Positions 48,287 through 58,069 of a DNA stretch of 64,000 bases are shown here, one piece after another. The number at the start of each line of letters is the position of its first letter. Within the stretch, counting starts at the first letter, position 1. The DNA lies in assembly GCA_026686845.1 (NCBI GenBank), contig JAIVEN010000022.1:21736001-21800000 (forward strand), in the 5' to 3' direction. A model generated the notes under the pieces. That model saw nothing but the letters and a program-made list of their open reading frames with translations, searched no databases and was not told the DNA's origin. Position numbers and translations under genes: made by a program. This DNA is from Adenanthera pavonina. Lineage: Eukaryota; Streptophyta; Magnoliopsida; Fabales; Fabaceae.

Positions 48287-48394
48287 GTTATGTAGTTACA
48301 ATTTCTTTTTTTTTTCTTTCAATTTATGTTAGTGTTAATCAACTTGGTCATATAATATTTTGTGTGACATTTATCCTTACTATTATTTAGATTC

Positions 48395-48935
48395 TTTTTT
48401 CATCTCTCTTCCTTCCTTAATCTTCTGTCACATGTCTCTTTTCTCATCTCTTTTTACATTTTTCCTTCATTTGCTTTATTAATGCGAACCCCTTTATTTG
48501 TTTTAAATTCTATTTATTTTCCTCTCTCTTTCATTTTGAATTTCAAATTTTAAATTTCCTTCTCCTTATTTTCAATCTCAAATTTCAAACTTCCCTCTTT
48601 CCATATTTTTTCATATGCAAATAAAACTTCTTTAACTCCTCGTGCATCCCTTCTACTTAAGTATATTTTCCATCCTTCTAAAATATATATATATATATAT
48701 ATTTTCCATCATCTTCTTCACACCCCATTTTTTTCCAATCTCCTTTTCTCCTCCTCTCTTGTCACTCTCTCATCTTCCCTTATCTCTTTTTTCTCTTCTT
48801 CTTTCCCCACTCTCTCATCTTATTCTTCTTCATTTCTCCTTTCATTTTTGTTGTTCTTTCTTTTTCTTCATTATATTCATTTTCCTTTTCCAGATTTTAT
48901 TTCTTTTTCTCTCTAGAAGATATGCTTGGCTTCTA
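48395..48935. repeat. Pyrimidine-rich tract with (AT)n microsatellite
   Basis: About 540 bp of the plus strand is overwhelmingly C and T (tctctt/cttcctt words). An AT dinucleotide run lies at about 48682-48703. The open frame 48642-48950 is a by-product of this composition. Confidence 0.6.
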
Positions 48936-49036
48936 GTTTCTTTGCTTTAGCTGGAATGGAGAGCTATTGATGTATGTCCTTGCTTTTAATCCTGGTAGAG
49001 TATGGTGCTGAGAACCCATAACTGATCACAAAAAAG

Positions 49037-49805
49037 TGTTAGATATGCTGGCTTCCCAAGAGGAGGGGTGAATTAGGAAGATTAAAATTTTTTGTAAAAG
49101 TGTAAAAGAACAGTGAAAGCAAAAGTGACAGTAAAAAAGCAAAAATGACAGTAAAATAGAGTATAAAATATATCTAAGTAAAAAACAAAATAAGGGAAGA
49201 GAAGACACGAATTTTTTTTCTAGTTCGATCTCTTTCTCTTTACCTATGTCCAGTTCTTAAACTACCATTTGAGATTTTCCACTATCTTGTAAGAATTCGG
49301 TGGACTTCTTGCAATGCCTCAGTACAGCTTAATGCTTTGTTTCAAGAGCTTATAATCTCACTCTCTGTACTCTAGCAAAGTGCTTCCCAAATTCTTTGTG
49401 AAATCCTCTCACAAGAAAATCTCCCTTTCAAATGAAGATAAAATTGATTACAGCAAATGAACTTTCTAATTTAGAGTGTATATGAAAGTTGAAATACAAG
49501 ATATGAAGTGTGTGAGGGTAGAAGACTTTGGCTCAAGAATTTTACAGAGTTTCGGTATATACAATGTATAATCGTTACCCATACTTTCAAATGAAGTTAT
49601 ATTTATATAATTATGTCTTAACTATTCGTTAGAGACAAGATCTAGCAGTTAGAGATGTTACTCAATGGTTACTCTGTAAAACTATCCGTTCATCAACCGC
49701 ATTTAATGCGTCTGGCATCCAAAGTTTGAATTTTGGGGAGTTAACAGACAAATTTCACAGAGACCGTAAGCTAAAAATTTTAACGTTGAACTTCGAAGTT
49801 CATTT
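49037..49805 (-). repeat. Truncated LTR of the 9349-21470 Sirevirus family
   Basis: It starts TGTTAGATATGCTGGCTTCCC and stays collinear with the first ~770 bp of the LTRs at 9349 and 19611 (plus-strand reading): 'cttcccaagaggaggggtgaatt', 'gagattttccactat', 'cggtatatacaa', 'catcaaccgcatttaatgcg'. It stops near 49805 at the beginning of the motif array. Many substitutions make it clearly older than those LTRs. Confidence 0.8.
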
Positions 49806-50466
49806 TCATTTTTGACAAATGTTTCTATGTTTTAAATATATTATTTTAATTAATATCAACCCAATTATATTACAGTTGAACTATTAAATCTTAAATCAGT
49901 GTCTTATCTGATTCAATACCTGATCTGGTTCTGACAATATTGATTGTAACTAACATTTAATTAACAAATAATTATGTAAAAAAAATTTGATAGAAGCAAT
50001 TTTGCATGTTCACAGATTTAAATAATAAGATGAAATGATTTAAAATTTAGACCTACCGTATGAATTAGATATATTTTTTACCAATCTCATTCAAAAGTTT
50101 AGTTCCTAAGAATTGGGTTCAATTAAAATTAGATAATTTTTCTATGTATTGTCCAAAATTTAAAATAATTTCTTTATAATATATAATGTCACTTATTATA
50201 AATTTTAGATCGATATTCAATCATGTTACTTATTCATTGAATTGAATAAATAATCAAATCTTTACTAGATATTTCTACTAATCTTTGAAGACAATGAGAA
50301 CTGCTCCTTGTTACTACTCCTCCTCTCTCTTCGGGCCAACTGTATTCTAACTCTCAGCTCAAGCTCGATGGGGAAAGATACCCGTGTGAGAGAAAGGTTG
50401 CACACAGGATTCTTCTGAACTTTCCGATGATCTCATGTTTCTACTGTTTGCTAATTTGCGAGCTTT
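49806..50466. other. Spacer with a short dispersed repeat
   Basis: The block near 49875-49945 ('ttgaactattaaatcttaaatcagtgtcttatctgattcaatacctgatc') has a diverged relative near 55910-55980. The rest precedes the divergent start region of the ARID gene. Confidence 0.4.
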
Positions 50467-50805
50467 TCATTCACAACTAGTTCCAGCTTGAGCCGCCTTC
50501 CACTGATCAACTTTCAATATTTGTGGGTTCGAACCTCGATCTTGGTCCTCACGCGCACCTCTGTCACCATGCTGGTTGGCTACACTGCAGTTCTGCCATG
50601 CCTTAATTGAGAGGTAGAGATCATAAACATGAGGTAAATCTGCAGGCAGAACCTGCAAGTTGTCGCATTCTTCAAGCCCTTTTGTCAATCTATGCTTTGC
50701 TACATCTTCAGTGTATGTAATTGTCCTCATGGCTGTACTCTTCCCCATTAACAAGTAAAAAATGGCAATCTTAAGTTTTCCTTTATCTTTGACTGAACAT
50801 ATCAA
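50467..50805 (-). other. Unrecognised open frame, divergent from the ARID gene
   Basis: A 112-codon minus-strand frame is open from 50805 to 50467. Its first half (…MGKSTAMRTITYTEDVAK… LPADLPHVYDLYLSIKAW) looks protein-like in composition but matches nothing I recognise. The second half (…GSNPQILKVDQW) overlaps GGTTCGAACCC, a possible polymerase III B box, and may be repeat. It lies in the 5' flank of the ARID gene, so part of it could be upstream regulatory sequence. Confidence 0.2.
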
Positions 50806-50835
50806 ATATTGAGTGGAAAAAGGGGGAAGAAAGAA

Positions 50836-53800
50836 ATGCTTTATGGCAGGATGGTCACCTTTAGGAAGGGGTTTTCCTTAGATTGCCTTGACAGTGTTGG
50901 TGCAGGTCGTGGTAACGGATGTGACCTTACCTTCGACCAGCTGGTAAAAGATCATGTTTATGATGGTAATGATGATAAGTTTAGACAGAAATGGTTGTTT
51001 TATAAACTTTTTTCATTGTACCTAAGGGAAAGTTGTTCCAGAGGCATTATTCGGCCTGTGCCGGTATTGCTCGGTGATGGTCATACACTTGATTTATACA
51101 AACTGTTCTCCTTAGTGAAGGAAAAAGGTGGGTATGCTTTTGTGTCGAAGGAAGGATTATGGAGCTATGTGGCAAAGGAATTGGGTTTGAACCTCGAAGT
51201 TTTAACTTCAGTGAAATTAGTTTATGACAAGTATCTGAACGAGTTTGAAGGATGGCTCAGGAAGAATTGGGAGGAGAAGAATTTCAACAATGTGGATCAT
51301 GGGTGTCAAAGGGATTTTGAGTCAATGCAATTAGAGCTAGAGAAAGAGTATAGATTTAGAGGTTTATCGTGTCCAAATCCGGAGTGGAGAGATGGTGGAT
51401 ATGTCCAGCTAGAATCATATATAATTAATAAGAAAGTTGATGTGGTTCTTTGCAAGCGTGAAATAAATGTCTTGGTCAAGAAAAATCAAAATGCAATATT
51501 TGAGGATGTCCACAGTGATGATGACGAAAAATTTCGTAATGGTGTTGAGGATGATCTTGCTACCTTTGACCCAGAAGTTGTTAGGAGGGAATTTAAAGCT
51601 CACAAGCGCAAACGAGATGCATTATCTGGAATGTTAAGCTGGATGAGACATATTGCAAAGGATCCTTTTGATCGTTCAATTAAACCAATACCCAAACCAT
51701 CCAAGTGGCAGGAATATAAAGGCACAGAATTTTGGATCCAGATACTGAGAGCTAGAGAGGCACTGTTGTTGAGGCAGTGTGTTGAACCAGACGATGGACC
51801 ATCTTCCTTGAAGGTATAAATTCAATGCACATATTGGTTTTTTCTGAAGGCAATACATGTTCGTATCCAGAAACAAATTGATATGCTCCACTTGACTGCA
51901 CATATTGTGTGTGCTTATCTCTGCCTTCCCTCGATATATGTAATCTCAACTGATTAGTTTCTTTCCCATCTTCATATTGATTACACACACACATCAATAT
52001 TATAGTTTGCTAACTGGGAAAAGTCAACAAAGCCTGAAACCCAAGTTCACCATAGTCATCCTTAAACATTAACCCTCGGTTTGGATGAAAAGAAAATAAG
52101 GGGGAGAGGAAAATTCGAGGAGAAAACAAGAGGGAACCTAGACATTCCCTTGTCTGGGTTCCTCCTTATTTTTCCTCATAGTATTCCCCTCTCTCAATTT
52201 TCTCCGCATTCCAAACAAAGGCCAAGATAACAGATATTCACTGTTTAATGCAATTAACTGTTTTTAGATTAATCCCTGTCCATCTTGCCATTTGAAAGAT
52301 TAATAATTTTCAATTTAATCAACATATGAGAAAAGGATTGTTAGCATTATGAAGTTTTGAGTGAGAACTTTAAGTCTTCAACCAAAGCTACTCAGATTTC
52401 TTGAGGGAACTGTTGTTTATGCCTCTGATTTCTTTATGTGAAGGAGCTGAATATTGATAACTGGTCAAATGCTGGTAAATATTGATAACTGGTCGCAGAG
52501 ATTTTAAATAGTGCTCACTCTTCCATGAGAAATCCAGTTTGACTCCTGGGTGCTGTGGACAATGAGAAATAATAACCTACAACATATCATCTGTAGGCTG
52601 TAAACTATTTGACTTGGCTGAAAATCTATAGTGCAATAATTATTGTTTTTAGGAGGAGCTGAATGAATGTACCTGTAAAGTGTAGTAATATAAGAAAGGG
52701 ACCCAAAAAGGATGAAAAACAACAATTTAGTTATGCTGCCTATATAACATTATATCCCATTATGTTATGCGAAAGGATGGTTTGCTGAACCCCCATCCCC
52801 AATGATGGCGTTGATGATGAAGTTGTTCTCCGATGTAGTGGCGGTGGTTGCTGGTGGTGCCAATTGTTGGCAGTGTTTCCTTTGGATCTTCTTTTGGATT
52901 GTGTGGTTTTCTTTGCTTTCTTTGTCACTTTGTGTGGCTGCTGTCTTCCTAGGGTTTGTACTGTTTAGGGCTTTGGGTTGTTGTTTCAATGCACATCCTG
53001 TAATATTGTTCTGCATATTATGTGCATTCCAACTATGAGATTATGAGTGCAAAATGGTTAATGATGAAGTTGACTGCTGACAGGGCAATGCATAATCTCA
53101 GGTATTCGAACTTGGATAATAAAAAAGATTTTTGAATTGTGCAACTTGTAATCCTAATCCTTACATTAGTGAAAAAGGTAATGATTTGGATAAATTAACT
53201 ATGCGGTGGAATGGTTGTATTTATTCAATGCAATATTAGTTCTGTATCTATTGCCCTTTTTTTTTTGGTGAGTGTATCTATTGCATATTTTTAATTTGAA
53301 GGAAAAAAATGTTTTTCTTGGAGTTCCAAGAGTTAAAATTATCAGTCCAAGAGTTAAAATTATCAGTCCAATAGGTAATCCTTACCTAGAGAGGAACTTT
53401 TGTAGTTTGAAATAAGTGATTTTAACAATTGTTAGGTTTCTATCATTTCAATAGCTATATCAGATTTCTATTGTTTGAATCAAATTAATGTTGCATCTTT
53501 AAATTCAAATTTCAGTACGATTGTGCTATAATTGCTTGGCTTTTGTGATTGTCCCCTGCACCATATGGAAAAATATATTCTTGACTTTTGACTCCTTCAC
53601 CACAAGGCATTGTTTAGTCTATAACTCCTCAAAGCACTAGCACATTTATTTCCTTATAGATGTTATTTTAGAGGCTTACTCTGAAACTGTTTGTTCTTCT
53701 CGATTTCTGAGCCTCCCAAATGTGCTTTATTTTCTCTCTTCCTTTCTGGGTGCTGGCCACCCTGCGAGGTAAAGGGGGAAATTAAATGCAGAGACATAAA

Positions 53801-54941
53801 GCATTTTGAAATTGCATTGATGTGGGGTTTATAATTTATTCACATTCTTGGTCATAAATTCTGCAAGGATTCTTATTTTGTTGCTTTTATATTGGAGAGA
53901 TGAAAATGACTTTGTGGCAGAATTCTAAAGATGCAATATGTAACTTTGAGTTATGTGGACAAAAATCTATACTACAGAGGTTTTTGGATCTTATTTGTTT
54001 TGCAGAAGCCAAAGATGCATCCCTCCATGTACGAAGATCATGTCACTCTCAATCATGAGTCTACATTGAAACTAAGATGTAGTGATAGGTTGCATACTTT
54101 CAAACCTCGTTCATGTCCTTGTTGTAGTTCATGTTCAGTCACTGGGAATAAGTTAAAAAATATGAAGGCAGAAAATGCTCAGGTTGAGCAAACAACTGCG
54201 GCAGTTGATTTGTCAAGTGCAAAGGCAATGGCTAACCCATCTGAGGATGATGTTTTGCCAAAGCAAGTTGCTGTGGGTCCTCTCTTTCAAGTGGTAGTTC
54301 CAGAATGGAGTGGGGTAGTTTCTGACAGTGACAATAAATGGTTAGGAGTACCAGTATGGCCTTTGAAATATAGTGGGTCAAAAGATGCTTCTGAAACAGA
54401 TCTTATTGGGAGAGGAAGACTAGAGAAGTGTAGCTGTCAATTTAAAGGTTCGGTTGAATGTGTAAGGTTTCACATTGCTGAGAAGAGGGTGAAATTGAAG
54501 CTTGAATTAGGTTCAGTATTTTACCATTGGGGATTTGATTCTATGGGTGAGGAAGTTTCGCTTCAGTGGACAACGAAAGAAGAAAAGAAATTTAACGATA
54601 TGACACAGTCAAGTCGTTGCTCCCAAAGTGGGTGCTTTTGGAGCAACTCATTCAAATACTTTCGGAACAAGACAAGGAGAAACTTGGTAAGCTATTACTT
54701 CAATGTGTTTCTTCTTCAACACCGAGGTCATCAGAATCGCTCGACTCCAAGGGCCATTGATAGTGATGATGATGAACTCGAGTTTGATTCCTTAACTGAT
54801 AGTTTTGGGATGGAAGCTGCCAAGTGTCTAGGTGTTAAGTTGGAGTGTTCTCAGAACAAGCAGGACACTGATTTGGGACAGACAATATTGGAGAGAAGTA
54901 ATTCTACCAGTGAGTTTGATGAAACTACTTTAGAGTCATGA
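50836..54941 (+). CDS. ARID-ELM2-SANT-like chromatin protein, exons 50836-51813 and 54006-54941
   Basis: Exon 1 (326 codons) ends AAG|GTATAA and exon 2 (311 codons plus stop) begins after TTTTGCAG, joining in phase 0 to give about 637 aa. The start is the first ATG (50836) after an in-frame TGA at 50794; the frame before it begins with TTG. An ATG at 50851 is also possible, and an upstream coding exon cannot be excluded. Residues ~48-142 form an ARID DNA-binding domain (HTLDLYKLFSLVKEKGGY, LWSYVAKELGLN, YDKYLNEFEGWL). In exon 2, GPLFQVVVPEWSG...KWLGVPVWPL resembles an ELM2 motif, and the WTTKEEKKFNDM...FWSNSFKYF...KTRRNLVSYYFNVFLL stretch is SANT/Myb-like. This architecture is that of plant ARID/ELM2/Myb-like nuclear proteins, thought to bind AT-rich DNA and act in chromatin repression. 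The 2192-bp intron carries no recognisable gene. No stop or frameshift is seen, so it is probably functional. Confidence 0.82.
51814..54005 (+). other. Intron of the ARID gene
   Basis: GT at 51814 and a pyrimidine-rich stretch ending CAG at 54003-54005. It includes a 21-bp direct duplication ('agtccaagagttaaaattatc', about 53325-53370). A frame at 52802-53038 has no recognisable domain. Confidence 0.75.
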
Positions 54942-56108
54942 AAATTTCATCCAACATGATCATTCGTACCACGGCATTTGTATATTCTGATCCACTATAA
55001 CTTGTGGTAGAAGCAACTGCAGATGTGTTCACAAGACTCTTTGATTACTCAGAAATGCAGAACTTGTGGAAGCTGCTATGTATTCTGATTGCGATGGTTT
55101 TGTTTGCTGGTTGACATGAAGTTTGATGTAGTTCATCTGGAAGAATGTACTATCAGTCCTGTAAAATACCACTAGATTCAAAGAAGCACATAGGATGTAG
55201 TTATTAGTAGTTACTCATCCTTCTGTAATAGTGCATGTAATAGTGCAGAATCCAAGTATCTGATGCTGATGGTTCATTTTGTTTTGTTCCACGCCACGAG
55301 TTGTGCCTTTTTCTGCATAGTGCTCTTTCTGGCAGCCGAATAAATGAATCTTTTTTGCCAAAATAATCACTAATTTAGAATTTAATAGGATGACCAAATT
55401 TCAGTTCCAAAAGTAAAGGATGACCACAAAAGAATGAACTACCCTTTATGCCAAAATCAAGAAACAAAAAATCGAACCAAATCTCTGATCATATATCTTG
55501 ACAGTCTCTATATAAAATAGGTGAGAACTGGTAAAAAATAAGTTGAACTGATCTCAAACTGGTCAGCTTTTTTTGTAAAAAAAAATTAATTTTTTTAATT
55601 TTTTTACTTTTTAAGATAAAATAACATTTTTTAGTATTAAATAGTATTATTTTTGTATAAAAATTTTTTCTATATTATAATATTATATAAGTATTATTAT
55701 GATATATAATTATTAATAATGATAAATTTAATTAATAAATAATATGAAAATAGAATATTAATTTATTATTTAAAATTTAAAATATGATTGTAAACAAATA
55801 TTAATTTGTTTAGATTTTAATATTATGTTGTGAAACTTATTAATAATACTTTTTATTTTGTATATAATATATAAAACAAAAAAATTATTAAATTTATTAT
55901 CACCTATTTAATTCTGGTTAAACCATTAAATCTTGAACTAATACCTTGATCGGTTCAATGTCCGATCCGATTTTTTAAACATTGACCAAAATAATAAGAT
56001 GACAGAAAGTTTTCTGAAAAATGTGTGTTGCCATTTTATATGGATAAGTATATGGACAAGTAAGGGTTTTTTAGATTATAATTCTTTTTATGCTGTAAAA
56101 AAAAATAA
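54942..56108. other. 3' flank of the ARID gene and AT-rich repeat
   Basis: 54942-55480 is probably 3' UTR and flank. 55560-55930 is extremely AT-rich, ending in a block (55900-55980, 'attaaatcttgaactaataccttgatcggttcaatg') related to 49875-49945. No coding frame is seen. Confidence 0.4.
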
Positions 56109-56312
56109 TGAAACGGCTCTCCATTAAACTCCGCCGTATAACTCCCTCATTAATTTTCTCTCTGTAACTCCCTCTTTACTTTTCTTTAATTTTTCTGTAA
56201 CCCTTACCCCTGGAAACTAGTATAAAAGGAGCTTCCGTCTGTATTCAGATTCATTCAGAAGTAAACAAAGTTTCCATCATTTGATTTTGTGTTTCCTTTC
56301 ATTTCTGTGCCA
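56109..56312 (+). repeat. Gypsy 5' LTR with TATA box
   Basis: It begins TGAAACGGCTCTCC and ends TTTCTGTGCCA. The TATA box TATAAAAGG lies at about 56221-56229, giving a transcription start roughly 65 bp before the LTR end. Confidence 0.85.
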
Positions 56313-56315
56313 TTT

Positions 56316-56326
56316 TGGTATCAGAG
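56316..56326 (+). other. Primer binding site of the gypsy element
   Basis: TGGTATCAGAG, complementary to plant initiator tRNA-Met, three bases after the LTR end. Confidence 0.85.
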
Positions 56327-57065
56327 ACCGGTGAGAGAGAGTCCAGAAGCCGAGAAGAGCGAGAGAGCCGTCGGAAAACAACCTGAAAGTGAGTAGCCGC
56401 TGCTGCCGCCATCGTCGGAATCCATTTCCGGTCATTTTTCAGGCAAACAGACATCACCATCAAGCTCGGAAGGCCGCAAAACCTATAACTGGCGAGTTTC
56501 GTCGTCGTTGGACACTCCACGCACCTCCACCCGCCACTGCCAGAACTCCACGCACCGTCGCTGTTGATCCACGTGCCGAATGTGCTTGCTGGAGGTTGAA
56601 GATGATGACGTCATTTGCCACGTCATCCTGACCTGTCCAGTCAGCGACAGATCAGCCACCCTGTGTCTGCCACATGTCAATTCTGCCACGTCATCCTGCC
56701 CAATCAGCCAAACTTCTCATATTTACAGTTTGACCCCTAAACTTTTCCATATTTAGTTTTTTACCATATACTTTCAATATTTATATTTTGGCCCCTAATA
56801 TTTTTGAAATTACATTTTGAGCACTATACTTCCTAAAAATTGCAATTGTACCCCTAAAGTTTTTGAAATTTCAATTTAGCCCCATATTTTTTCCAAAATT
56901 ACAATTCAACCTCACATTTTCTTAAAATTTCTTTTCCACCCCTACACCCCAACAATTACCTTTTCACCCCTATATTTTTAATTGTTTCTGCCTAAGTCCT
57001 AACCTTCCAGAAAAGGCGGGAAAAAAAAAAAGCCTCCAAGACGCAGGAATGTACAAGACGTTGCA
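56327..57065 (+). other. Long untranslated leader of the gypsy element
   Basis: The leader is C-rich at first (56400-56700, open frames without recognisable product), then comes a nine-unit degenerate repeat (56721-56983). The gag ATG follows at 57066. Confidence 0.55.
56721..56983 (+). repeat. Nine diverged ~29-bp tandem units in the gypsy leader
   Basis: Successive units follow the pattern ATTNCAATTTNACCCCTANA then T-rich, e.g. starting at 'atttacagtttgacccctaaac', 'attgcaattgtacccctaaag', 'attaccttttcacccctata'. Unit length is 28-31 bp and spacing is regular through all nine. Confidence 0.65.
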
Positions 57066-58040
57066 ATGGACGAGATGAGACGTCAAATACAAGAATTGGA
57101 AGCTACCGTAGAATTATAGCGAGCTTTGCTAGAAACTCATAGAGAAAATCCAGAAGGTGATTAAGGTAGCAGTAGTTCGTCATCCACTGATAACCACTGG
57201 CGACCTCAACAACAACCATTCTGCTCTAGTGACATCAAAGTAGACATCACAGAATTTGAGGGAAGACTTCAGCCAGATGAGTTTGTAGATTGGCTTCAAA
57301 CTGTTGAGTGAATATTTGAATACAAGGAGATTCCAGACAGACAAAAAGTCAAGATAGTCGCTCTTAAACTCAAGAAGCATGCTTCCATATGGTGGGAGAA
57401 TCTCAAACGGAAGCGAGTACGAGAGGGAAAGCACAAGATTGAGACTTGGGAGAAAATGAGACGACAGCTCACCAGGAAGTTCCTACCGGAGCATTACCAC
57501 CAGGATAATTTTATCCAATTGCAGAATCTTCGATAGAGGTCCTTATCTGTACAAGAATACACCAGAGAATTTGAAAAACTTATGATGAAGTGTGACATAC
57601 AGGAGAAGGAGGAGCAAACGATAGCTCGTTATCTTGCAGGGTTAAATGCTGATATCAGTCGTCCAGTCCAGCTTCAGCAATATTGGACTTTGGATTATGT
57701 GATTCGCCTAGCCATCCATGTGGAGAAACAAACGCCTAAGAGGTCTTCTTATCAACCTTCTTCCTCTAAGGTTATTTTGATGGTCGAAAGGCAGAATTTC
57801 AGCAGCCTGCTTCATCAGGCAAGCGGCAACCAAGCACTACGCGCAAGTCTCCACCAAATACTGTCAGAGAATCTGGCTCTAAAGCACCACGATGCTTTAA
57901 ATGCCAAGGATTTGGTCACATCACCTCAGACTATCATACTCGAAAGGTTATCACCATTAGGGAAGGGCAAGTTTATGAAGCACCTGAGGAAGATGAAGAG
58001 GAGACTACATTTTATGAAGCCGAACCAGTATATGATGAGG
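57066..58040 (+). pseudogene. Gypsy gag with several stops and a frameshift
   Basis: The frame starts MDEMRRQIQELEATVE at 57066. The Retrotrans_gag core is clear (ITEFEGRLQPDEFVDWLQ, KKHASIWWENLKRKR, YTREFEKLMMKCDI, RYLAGLNADI). In-frame stops include 57117-57119 and others before 57582. An apparent one-base loss near 57775 moves the zinc-knuckle part (CFKCQGFGHITSDY, about 57890-57935) into the pol frame. The last Cys of that knuckle is Tyr (codon 57932-57934), the same substitution as in the Sirevirus gag. Confidence 0.85.
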
Positions 58041-58069
58041 AGATTACGCCTGTAGATCAGGGAGAGGCT

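Noticed and set aside
48642..48950. 102-codon Ser/Phe/Leu-rich frame
   Set aside because: Arises from the pyrimidine-rich tract and an AT microsatellite.
50525..50535. GGGTTCGAACC considered as part of a tRNA gene
   Set aside because: No acceptor, D or anticodon arms can be placed around it; at most a B box of a SINE-like relic.
52802..53038. Hydrophobic 78-codon frame in the ARID intron
   Set aside because: Lies fully inside an intron with good borders; no domain, no splice context of its own.
56389..56631. 80-codon Arg/Pro/Ala-rich frame in the gypsy leader
   Set aside because: Lies between PBS and gag, in a GC-rich leader; no domain and a different frame from gag.
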